Shown here: one piece after another, positions 1 through 6,398 of the stretch
Position numbering within the stretch: position 1 is the first letter of the stretch
Layout: each line of letters starts with the position of its first letter
NCBI RefSeq assembly: GCF_000383955.1
Contig: NZ_KB913013.1
Span: 4,421,694-4,485,693, forward strand
Length of the DNA: 64,000 nucleotides
Direction: 5' to 3'
Origin: Rudanella lutea DSM 19387
Lineage (GTDB): Bacteria > Bacteroidota > Bacteroidia > Cytophagales > Spirosomataceae
Program-made: the position numbers and the translations under genes
Notes under the pieces: generated by a model
Told to the model about the DNA's origin: nothing
Database searches by the model: none
Seen by the model: only the letters and a program-made list of their open reading frames with translations

Positions 1-1163
1 AACCGATCCTGAATAAGCGATTGCGATACGGCAAAGCTCAGGCCCATCAGAAACGTAGGTACAAAGAGCAAAAATAGCGGCATGAGCCCGTAGGTGAAAA
101 CGGCAAAACCCGGCGACAGAACCGGCTCGCCACTTTTGAAATACTGCCACAGAAAATCGAGCGACGGTACCCGGCCAATGGCGTTGACAAACACCCCGAC
201 AGAGGCCGCCGTGTACACGTACAAAACGGTTTGCGCCCACAAAAACAGCCGCTCCCGCGAGGCCGGGGCCTTAAAACGAGCGTTGCGGCCCAGCCCCACG
301 CCAACCAGCGTGCCGAGGGCCATGGAGCCAAGGTACACCGCCAGTAACACCGAGAACGTGAGCGATACCGACTTAATGAGGGTTTCGAGAACCCGGAACC
401 AGATCAACTCCAGCGACAGGGCCGCCAGCCCCGATATAAGGTATTGCACCGACCAGACTGTGAGCGCGGGCGTAAAGCGCATCGGCTCGGTGGCTACGTC
501 TGTCTGAATGGTTGCTGTTTCGGTTTCGGTGCTCCAGCCTCCGCGACCCATCCCCCAGGCACCCACCACGCACAGACCGTTAAACAAAACACCCACCCAG
601 ATCGCCGATTCGTACCCCATCTGCCGAACCAGCACAAAGCCCGTGATAAACGCGCCCACGGCCGCACCAAGGGTATTGACAAAGTAGAGCAGGCTGATGT
701 AGCGTGCCTGGGCGGGGCCGTCGCTGAACCGAAATCCCCGCGAGAGAGCCGGCAGCGAAAACCCCATCAGAAACGTGGGCAGCAGCAGCACCAGAAATAC
801 CACCACATACATCACCACCGGGCTACTGCTATCAACCGGGTTGTTCACGTACAACACATCGTACAGGACCCATTTGCTCAGAGCGGCAAAGCCCATAATA
901 CCGGCTTCGGCCAGAAGAAAATACCGGAGGTTGCGGGCGGCCGAGGCCCGGTCGGACAGGCGGCCACCCACCAGATAGCCGAGACCCAGTCCCGTCATGA
1001 ACGCTGACACAATCAGGCTGATACTAACGGTGTCGGAGCCGGTGTAAAAAACAATGAGCCGCTGCCAGATAACCTGATAAAGCAGGGCCGCAAAACCGGA
1101 CAGGAAAAACAGGGCGTAAAGGAAAAATAAGGAGGAGCGAGACGGATGGGTAGAATTCTTCAT
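1..1163 (-). CDS. Polytopic membrane protein of the fused MFS/spermidine-synthase type, C-terminal part missing
   Basis: The reading frame runs off the left edge, so only the first ~387 residues are present. It starts at ATG 1163-1161 (MKNSTHPSRSSLFFLYALFF). About ten hydrophobic segments are visible. The motif SGFAALLYQVIWQR near residue 22, followed by a long run of glycine-rich helices, is characteristic of membrane proteins annotated as fused MFS/spermidine synthases. A second, related copy of the motif (LAALSLELIWFRVLET) marks an internal repeat about 220 residues later. In full-length relatives a cytosolic methyltransferase-like spermidine synthase domain follows; it would lie outside the window. 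The substrate is unknown and true spermidine synthesis is not implied. It is divergent from the SDR gene, with 109 bp between the starts. Confidence 0.8.
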   Translation of the reverse strand, partial: MKNSTHPSRSSLFFLYALFFLSGFAALLYQVIWQRLIVFYTGSDTVSISLIVSAFMTGLGLGYLVGGRLSDRASAARNLRYFLLAEAGIMGFAALSKWVLYDVLYVNNPVDSSSPVVMYVVVFLVLLLPTFLMGFSLPALSRGFRFSDGPAQARYISLLYFVNTLGAAVGAFITGFVLVRQMGYESAIWVGVLFNGLCVVGAWGMGRGGWSTETETATIQTDVATEPMRFTPALTVWSVQYLISGLAALSLELIWFRVLETLIKSVSLTFSVLLAVYLGSMALGTLVGVGLGRNARFKAPASRERLFLWAQTVLYVYTAASVGVFVNAIGRVPSLDFLWQYFKSGEPVLSPGFAVFTYGLMPLFLLFVPTFLMGLSFAVSQSLIQDR

Positions 1164-1272
1164 CCTGCAAGATATAGCGCGCACGGTAGGATGGCAAAAA
1201 CACGGGCTCGGCTTTCTGGTTTCATGGTCAGTAGGCCTCTGATTTGGCCTAATACCTACGCAACCGATTGGC

Positions 1273-2079
1273 ATGGCAGAACATAAATTAAGTGGGCAAA
1301 CAGCCCTTGTTACCGGAGCGAGTTCTGGAATTGGAGCTGGTGTGGCCCGGGCGCTCGGACAGGCGGGGGCCAATGTGGTGGTCAACTACGTCAGCAACGC
1401 CGATGAGGCTGAGGCCATTGTGGCCGAAATTAAGCAACAGGGCGTGGAGGCCATAGCTATCCGGGCCGATGTGTCGCAGGAACATCAGGTACAGGCCATG
1501 TTTCGGCAGGCCGTTGAGCAATTCGGGACGATTGATATTCTGGTGAATAATGCCGGGCTTCAGCGTGATGCTCCCTTTCATGACATGACCCTGCAACAGT
1601 GGCAAACCGTGATCGACGTGAACCTGACAGGGCAGTTTTTGTGCGCTCGTGAGGCTATCCGCGAGTTTTTGCGCCGAGGGCCGCGCCCGGAGGTGTCGCG
1701 GGCTACGGGTAAAATTATCTGCATGAGTTCGGTGCATGAACTAATTCCGTGGGCGGGCCACGTGAACTATGCCTCGTCGAAAGGGGCCATCAAAATGCTC
1801 ATGCAGTCGCTGGCGCAGGAGTACGGCGACCGGCAGATTCGGGTCAACAGCATTTGTCCCGGTGCCATTCAGACGCCTATCAATACGGCGGCCTGGAGCA
1901 CTCCGCAGGCGTTGAACAGCCTGATGACGCTCATCCCGTACAACCGCATCGGCCAACCCGACGACGTGGGAAAACTGGCCGTTTTTCTGGCTTCCGATGA
2001 TTCGGACTACATCACCGGGGCAAGCATCTTCATCGACGGTGGCATGACCGTGTTTGAGGGCTTTGCCACGGGCGGTTGA
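1273..2079 (+). CDS. SDR family oxidoreductase, glucose 1-dehydrogenase-like
   Basis: A 268-residue classical short-chain dehydrogenase, the usual size of the family. The NAD(P)-binding TGASSGIG lies at residues 14-21, NNAG at 92-95, the catalytic Ser at 152/153 and the YASSK active site has Tyr166 and Lys170. The C-terminal GASIFIDGGM is typical of glucose 1-dehydrogenase/3-oxoacyl-ACP reductase-like members. The substrate cannot be read from sequence. The next gene, a GH63-type glucosidase, starts 45 bp after the stop on the same strand, so co-transcription and a role in sugar oxidation are plausible but inferred. The start ATG at 1273 follows a short A/T-rich leader. Confidence 0.92.
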   Translation: MAEHKLSGQTALVTGASSGIGAGVARALGQAGANVVVNYVSNADEAEAIVAEIKQQGVEAIAIRADVSQEHQVQAMFRQAVEQFGTIDILVNNAGLQRDAPFHDMTLQQWQTVIDVNLTGQFLCAREAIREFLRRGPRPEVSRATGKIICMSSVHELIPWAGHVNYASSKGAIKMLMQSLAQEYGDRQIRVNSICPGAIQTPINTAAWSTPQALNSLMTLIPYNRIGQPDDVGKLAVFLASDDSDYITGASIFIDGGMTVFEGFATGG

Positions 2080-2123
2080 TAGGGAAAGTTGCAGGTCTGA
2101 TTTTCACTCTTTTTACCTACTCC

Positions 2124-4778
2124 ATGCCTACTTCTTCTCCCCAACCTGACGCCGAACGGCTGCGTGTTTTGGCCAACGATCAAAAGCCGGTGCCCCTCGA
2201 AAAATGGGGACCGTACCTGTCGGATCGGCAGTGGGGCACCGTCCGCGAAGATTACTCGGCCAATGGTGATGCCTGGAACTACTTCCCGCACGATCATGCC
2301 CGCGCGCGGGTGTACCGCTGGGGCGAAGATGGGCTACTGGGTATTTCGGACCGGCGGCAGCATGTGTGTTTCGGGCTCGCCCTCTGGAACCACTCCGACC
2401 GGATTCTGAAAGAACGCCTTTTTGGCCTGACCAATGGTGAGGGTAACCACGGCGAAGACGTGAAGGAGCTGTATTATTATCTCGACAACACGCCCACACA
2501 CTCGTACATGAATGCCCTCTACAAGTATCCGCAGGGCCCGTTTCCGTACGAACAACTGCTGACCGAAAACGCCCGCCGTTCGCGAAACGATACCGAGTTT
2601 GAACTGCTCGATACGGGGATTTTCGACGGGGGGCGTTACTTCGATGTGGTTGTTGAATATGCCAAAAATAACCCCGACGATGTGTGTATTCGTATCACGG
2701 TCACCAATCGGGGGCCGCAACCGGCCGACCTGACATTACTCCCCACTCTTTGGTGCCGCAACCGCTGGGCTTTCGAGCCGAATTACGAAAAACCGCTTAT
2801 CAACCGGCGGCCCGATATGCCCATGGGCGGAGTGGCCCACCTGAAACACCCCCGGCTGGGCGACTACTACTTTTACTACCAGCCAACCGACACCGCGTTG
2901 ATGACCGAAAACGAAACCAACACGAGTCGGTTATTCAACATGCCCAATGAGAATCCGTTTGTGAAAGATGCGTTTCATGGGGCCATTGCTGCTCAAAACG
3001 ATTACCTATGTACGCTGCTCCGCGAAAACCCGACGGGTACCAAGTTTGCGCCCGTGTACCGGCTTCGTATCCCGGCTGGAGATGCAAAAACGGTCTGTTT
3101 GCGGCTGTCGAAAGAGGCAAATACCCGGCCGTTTGACGAGGAATTTGGTGAGGTGTTTACCCGTCGAATAGCCGAGGCCGACCAATTCCATAACCGGCTG
3201 GTTCCGGCGCAGGCCACGGCCGAGCAGAAGCTGATTCAGCGGCAGGCACTGGCGGGGTTGCTCTGGTCGAAACAATATTATCACTACGACATACCGCGCT
3301 GGCTCCACGGCGACCCCGGCCACCTGCCTCCTCCGCCTGAGCGGGTGCTGGGCCGCAACAATCGTTGGGAACACCTCAACAATGAAGACGTCCTCTCGAT
3401 GCCCGACAAGTGGGAGTACCCGTGGTACGCGGCCTGGGATCTGGCGTTTCATTGTGTTCCGATGGCGATGGTCGATCCAGGCTTTGCCAAGCATCAGCTC
3501 ATTTTGCTCATGCGCGAGTGGTACATGAGCCCACAGGGGCAGATACCGGCTTACGAATGGAATTTTTCGGATGTAAACCCGCCTGTTCATGCCTGGGCGG
3601 CCCTGTCGGTGTACCGGATTGAGCGGGCCTTGCACGGCAACGCCGACGTGTCGTTTCTGAAACGGGTATTTCAGAAGCTGCTGATCAATTTTACGTGGTG
3701 GGCCAACCGGCAGGACGAAGAAGAAAACAACGTGTTTAGCGGTGGCTTTCTGGGGCTCGACAACATTGGGGTCATTAACCGGAGCCACCTGCCGCCGGGT
3801 ACGCTGCTCGAACAGGCCGATGCCACCGCCTGGATGGGCATGTACGCCCTCAACATGATGGACATTGCGCTGGAGATCACCCAATTCGATCCGACGTTTG
3901 AAGACGTGGCCACCAAGTTTTACGAACAGTACGTGCTCATTGCTGAGTCGCTGAACGGGGAGTTGTGGGACGATGACGAACACTTTTTCTACGACCTGCT
4001 GCACCCCAACACAGGCCCTTCGACCAAGCTACGGGTACGCTCGGTGGTGGGGCTCACGGTCTTGTTTGCCGTGTCGGTGATCAAGCACGAAAAGAGTCAG
4101 CCGCTGGCCGATTTTCTGAAGCGGATGCGGTTTTTCCAGAAATACCACCGCGAACTCGGTCGGCCCCTGCCCGAGCAGCGGGTCAATGCCGGGGGCGACA
4201 TTCTGCTGTCGATGATTTCGGAAGAGCGGCTGGTGAAACTGCTGGAGGTGATGCTTGATGAGTCGGAGTTTTTGTCGCCGGGGGGCGTCCGGGCTTTGTC
4301 GAAATACCACGAACAGCATCCGTACAGTGTGCAGATCGACGGTGAGCTTCATAGTATCCGGTACGTCCCCGGCGACTCCGACACGGGCATGTTTGGCGGT
4401 AACTCCAACTGGCGTGGGCCGGTCTGGATGCCGATCAATTACCTGCTCATCAAGGCGTTGAAAAAGTACCATCAGTTTTTCGGCGATACGCTGACGGTCG
4501 AGTTTCCAACGGGGTCGGGCAACCGGCTCACCCTGCGTGAGGTATCGGACCGGCTGGCCCGGCGGATGGTGTCTATTTTTGAGCGCGACGATACGGGCAA
4601 CCGGCCGGTTCACGGGCCGTACAACTCATTTTACAGTCGACCCGAAAACGTCGATCTGCTGTTGTTTTTCGAGTACTTCCACGGCGATACGGCGGCCGGC
4701 ATCGGGGCCAGTCACCAAACCGGCTGGACAGCCGTGGTGGCCGAACTCATCAACGACGATGCCTGGGAGTGGGAGTGA
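2124..4778 (+). CDS. Large glycoside hydrolase, GH63/MGH1-like glucosidase
   Basis: 884 residues from ATG 2124. The open frame extends back to a TTG at 2076 that overlaps the SDR stop, but ATG 2124 is a better start. The C-terminal half carries the (alpha/alpha)6-barrel signatures of GH63-like glucosidases: [49 protein letters not shown] and the terminal [14 protein letters not shown]. No signal peptide is seen, so it probably acts in the cytoplasm on alpha-glucosides or mannosylglycerate-type substrates (inference). The last 61-78 bp of the gene are repeated twice downstream. The gene ends in TGA, whereas both downstream copies of its end read TAG, suggesting that its present terminus was rebuilt by an insertion. 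Confidence 0.88.
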   Translation: MPTSSPQPDAERLRVLANDQKPVPLEKWGPYLSDRQWGTVREDYSANGDAWNYFPHDHARARVYRWGEDGLLGISDRRQHVCFGLALWNHSDRILKERLFGLTNGEGNHGEDVKELYYYLDNTPTHSYMNALYKYPQGPFPYEQLLTENARRSRNDTEFELLDTGIFDGGRYFDVVVEYAKNNPDDVCIRITVTNRGPQPADLTLLPTLWCRNRWAFEPNYEKPLINRRPDMPMGGVAHLKHPRLGDYYFYYQPTDTALMTENETNTSRLFNMPNENPFVKDAFHGAIAAQNDYLCTLLRENPTGTKFAPVYRLRIPAGDAKTVCLRLSKEANTRPFDEEFGEVFTRRIAEADQFHNRLVPAQATAEQKLIQRQALAGLLWSKQYYHYDIPRWLHGDPGHLPPPPERVLGRNNRWEHLNNEDVLSMPDKWEYPWYAAWDLAFHCVPMAMVDPGFAKHQLILLMREWYMSPQGQIPAYEWNFSDVNPPVHAWAALSVYRIERALHGNADVSFLKRVFQKLLINFTWWANRQDEEENNVFSGGFLGLDNIGVINRSHLPPGTLLEQADATAWMGMYALNMMDIALEITQFDPTFEDVATKFYEQYVLIAESLNGELWDDDEHFFYDLLHPNTGPSTKLRVRSVVGLTVLFAVSVIKHEKSQPLADFLKRMRFFQKYHRELGRPLPEQRVNAGGDILLSMISEERLVKLLEVMLDESEFLSPGGVRALSKYHEQHPYSVQIDGELHSIRYVPGDSDTGMFGGNSNWRGPVWMPINYLLIKALKKYHQFFGDTLTVEFPTGSGNRLTLREVSDRLARRMVSIFERDDTGNRPVHGPYNSFYSRPENVDLLLFFEYFHGDTAAGIGASHQTGWTAVVAELINDDAWEWE
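4699..4776 (+). repeat. Gene-end repeat, copy A (inside the glucosidase 3' end)
   Basis: The last 78 bases of the glucosidase gene up to the T of its stop codon. Positions 4716-4776 are identical to 5463-5523 (61 bp). Positions 4699-4776 match 6298-6375 with one difference. The repeat encodes the conserved C-terminus starting [10 protein letters not shown]. It is followed here by GA, completing a TGA stop. Confidence 0.95.
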
Positions 4779-5180
4779 CTATGCCTGAATGATTCGCACG
4801 AAGGGCGAGTAAAGCGGGAAATGCTCATCGGCCGAAATAAGCGGAGTGCCTTCAACTAAAGCTGTGGCTAATAACAATCGGTCGAAAGGATCACGATGTT
4901 GGCCGTACAAAGGAATACGGTCGTAAGCGGTAATATGCTTACGGTCGATGGGTAAGAGGTGAAATCCGTCAGACTGTAGCTGATCGGCAAGGGCATCGGT
5001 CGACAGGGCCAAGCCTGGCAGCCGCCCTATTTTCTGTTTAATTGCAATTTCAAGCAAGCTAACCTCACTAACCAGAATGACATTTTCTTGCAAAATAGTT
5101 TGTACAGCAGGAATAATCATTGAAGGGTTAATGACACTCCAAATCACAATCTGCGTATCGGCCAGATACGATTGCTCCAT
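4779..5180 (-). CDS. vapC: VapC-type PIN-domain toxin
   Basis: A 133-residue PIN-domain protein, the usual VapC length. The acidic residues expected for the metal-dependent ribonuclease site are visible: Asp in LADTQIVIW near the N-terminus, Glu in SLLEIAIKQKIG, and Asp in HRDPFDRLLLATA near residue 100. VapC toxins cleave RNA, commonly tRNA or rRNA. The start chosen is ATG 5180-5178, which shares its A with the antitoxin stop (TGATG), a coupled arrangement. A GTG three bases upstream is an alternative. Its stop (complement of 4779-4781) lies directly against the glucosidase stop, so the cassette begins with essentially no spacer. Confidence 0.88.
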   Translation of the reverse strand: MEQSYLADTQIVIWSVINPSMIIPAVQTILQENVILVSEVSLLEIAIKQKIGRLPGLALSTDALADQLQSDGFHLLPIDRKHITAYDRIPLYGQHRDPFDRLLLATALVEGTPLISADEHFPLYSPFVRIIQA

Positions 5181-5401
5181 CACATATAGTCGTTTAAATC
5201 ATCTAAAGGCTCATTGAAATTATCAGGTATACTATACTGTCCTTCCAGGCTGCCTAATCGAACGCCTTTCCGCAGAGGTACAGAGTCTGTTGACGATTCG
5301 TCCAGAAACAACACAACAACTTTTGCTTTTCGAGTGGTAGGAGGACGTTCTGTCAACGTTAGCTGCCCGTTTTCGTAGATGCCATTAACCGCCGTATACA
5401 T
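5180..5401 (-). CDS. vapB: VapB-like antitoxin (DUF2281/AF2212-like)
   Basis: 73 residues. The N-terminal part (AVNGIYENGQLTLTERPP) resembles AF2212-like small antitoxins, and the C-terminal SIPDNFNEPLDDLNDYM resembles the DUF2281 tail found in antitoxins paired with PIN toxins. It precedes vapC and their stop and start codons share one base, the normal antitoxin-first order. It should bind and neutralise VapC and autoregulate the operon (family knowledge). ATG 5401 is the only sensible start. A TATCTTTG promoter box lies about 25 bp upstream. Confidence 0.82.
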   Translation of the reverse strand: MYTAVNGIYENGQLTLTERPPTTRKAKVVVLFLDESSTDSVPLRKGVRLGSLEGQYSIPDNFNEPLDDLNDYM

Positions 5402-5424
5402 AGTTTGGGCTTGTTTGTTTTTAC

Positions 5425-5432
5425 CAAAGATA
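5425..5432 (-). promoter_or_regulatory. Candidate -7 box of the vapBC promoter
   Basis: On the minus strand it reads TATCTTTG, matching the Bacteroidota -7 consensus TAnnTTTG, 24 bp upstream of the antitoxin start. No clear TTG -33 box is seen at the expected distance. Confidence 0.45.
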
Positions 5433-5462
5433 CGTTAAAACTCACTTGGTTTATACTAACAT

Positions 5463-5523
5463 CAAACCGGCTGGACAGCCGTGGTGGCCGAACTCATCAA
5501 CGACGATGCCTGGGAGTGGGAGT
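5463..5523 (+). repeat. Gene-end repeat, copy B
   Basis: 61 bp identical to 4716-4776. The match begins at CAAACCGG and ends at GGGAGT. The base before the match differs (T instead of C), and the following bases AG create a TAG stop in the original frame. It separates the vapBC and xisHI cassettes and has no start of its own. Confidence 0.95.
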
Positions 5524-5549
5524 AGGGAAATTTGTGTATTTTAGCTGAC

Positions 5550-5960
5550 ATGGCAAGAGATCTTTACCATGAAGCGGCTAAAAAAGCGCTTATTCAGGAT
5601 GGATGGACCATCACGCACGATCCGTTACGAATTGCTATTGGCCGTCGGCAGGCTTACATTGATTTAGGGGCTAAAGATTTGGTGGGGGCCGAACGCGACG
5701 GGAGAACCATCGCAGTAGAGATCAAAAGCTTTTTGAATCCGTCTTTGTTAGATGATCTATACCATGCTGTGGGGCAGTATCAGCTTTATCGACTCGCACT
5801 CGCAGAGCGTGAGCCAGGTACGGTGCTTTATTTAGCGTTGCCATCGACAGCCTGGCAGATTATTGACGAAGACCAAATTAGTGACTTCTTTAGTCGGCTG
5901 GCTATTCGAGTGCTGATTTTTGATCCGCTATCAAACCAAGTGACAAAATGGATAAACTAG
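5550..5960 (+). CDS. xisH: XisH family protein (fdxN-element excision controlling factor)
   Basis: 136 residues from ATG 5550. It matches the XisH family from start (MARDLYHEAAKKAL) to end. In the middle, YIDLGAKDL followed about 15 residues later by VEIKSF forms a D...ExK pattern of the PD-(D/E)XK nuclease superfamily. XisH was named for its requirement in excision of the Anabaena fdxN element, but most homologues lie outside such elements and their biochemical role is not settled. It overlaps xisI by 13 bp, so translation is probably coupled. Here it is the first gene of a small cassette bounded by copies of a gene end. Confidence 0.92.
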   Translation: MARDLYHEAAKKALIQDGWTITHDPLRIAIGRRQAYIDLGAKDLVGAERDGRTIAVEIKSFLNPSLLDDLYHAVGQYQLYRLALAEREPGTVLYLALPSTAWQIIDEDQISDFFSRLAIRVLIFDPLSNQVTKWIN

Positions 5961-6283
5961 ATAGATACCGCCAATTGATTCAACAACTATTGATTGAACA
6001 AACCAGCGTGCCGTATGCATACGGAGAGATAACTATTGAAACCATTTTTGATACAGCTAACGACCGGTATATGCTTGCCGATGTGGGCTGGGACCGTACG
6101 GGGCGCGTGTACGGTATCATTGCACATATTGATATTATCGGTGGCAAATTCTGGATACAACGCGACGGAACCGAAGAAAGTATTCCGGTCATGCTCTTGA
6201 ACAAAGGAGTTCCTCGAGAAGACATTGTTGTAGCGTATCGGACCCCAGCTGAGCGGGAACTAATGGGGTTTGCTGTTGCCTGA
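5948..6283 (+). CDS. xisI: XisI family protein
   Basis: 111 residues, the standard XisI length, starting MDKLDRYRQLIQQLL and ending with the family-typical GVPREDIVVAYRTPAERELM. XisI is nearly always encoded directly after xisH and probably forms a complex with it. It overlaps the end of xisH by 13 bp. Only about 14 bases separate its stop from the beginning of repeat copy C, so the cassette has almost no spare DNA. A toxin/antidote relation between XisH (nuclease-like) and XisI is an inference, prompted here by its position next to vapBC. Confidence 0.92.
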   Translation: MDKLDRYRQLIQQLLIEQTSVPYAYGEITIETIFDTANDRYMLADVGWDRTGRVYGIIAHIDIIGGKFWIQRDGTEESIPVMLLNKGVPREDIVVAYRTPAERELMGFAVA

Positions 6284-6297
6284 ACATAGCCAGTGGA

Positions 6298-6375
6298 GCA
6301 TCGGGGCTAGTCACCAAACCGGCTGGACAGCCGTGGTGGCCGAACTCATCAACGACGATGCCTGGGAGTGGGAGT
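6298..6375 (+). repeat. Gene-end repeat, copy C
   Basis: 78 bp matching 4699-4776 with a single C-to-T change at 6310. In the glucosidase frame the change is GCC to GCT, still Ala. The copy is followed by AG, giving a TAG stop. It is longer on its left side than copy B by 17 bp. Confidence 0.94.
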
Positions 6376-6398
6376 AGGCGGTTTGTCCTACTTCCCGA

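Larger units (their letters stand above)
4777..5523. mobile_element. Cassette 1: vapBC plus one copy of the gene end (~0.75 kb)
   Basis: The segment between the end of copy A and the end of copy B. It contains only the two-gene VapBC pair, read against the glucosidase, and closes with a 61-bp copy of the glucosidase 3' end. The arrangement is what site-specific integration into a gene 3' end leaves behind (attL-cargo-attR). The cargo looks more A/T-rich than the flanking genes. No recombinase gene is carried, so mobility is inferred from the boundary structure only. Confidence 0.5.
5524..6375. mobile_element. Cassette 2: xisHI plus one copy of the gene end (~0.85 kb)
   Basis: The segment between copy B and the end of copy C. 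It holds only xisH and xisI, read in the same direction as the glucosidase, and closes with a 78-bp copy of the glucosidase 3' end. Past copy C the sequence (AG then GCGGTTTG) is presumably the original chromosomal flank. As with cassette 1, no recombinase is present. Confidence 0.5.

Noticed and set aside
444-1007. 187-codon open frame on the plus strand in the first gene
   Set aside because: It opposes the membrane-protein frame, which reads on cleanly through the SGFAALLYQVIW motif; the plus-strand product is a His/Gln/Lys-rich shadow.
2076-2123. Upstream TTG extension of the glucosidase
   Set aside because: It would overlap the SDR stop and adds 16 residues without homology; ATG 2124 is preferred.
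3006-4004. 332-codon open frame antisense to the glucosidase
   Set aside because: It lies wholly inside a well-supported gene, has no recognisable domain and a His/Arg/Gln/Val-rich composition typical of an antisense shadow of G/C-rich coding DNA.
4777-6375. Interpretation as a classical integrative element or insertion sequence
   Set aside because: There is no transposase or integrase and no terminal inverted repeat; only the repeated gene end marks the borders.
5463-6375. Copies B and C as pseudogenes of the glucosidase
   Set aside because: Only the last 20-26 codons are present, with clean borders at cassette ends, so they are better read as attachment-like repeats than as decayed gene copies.
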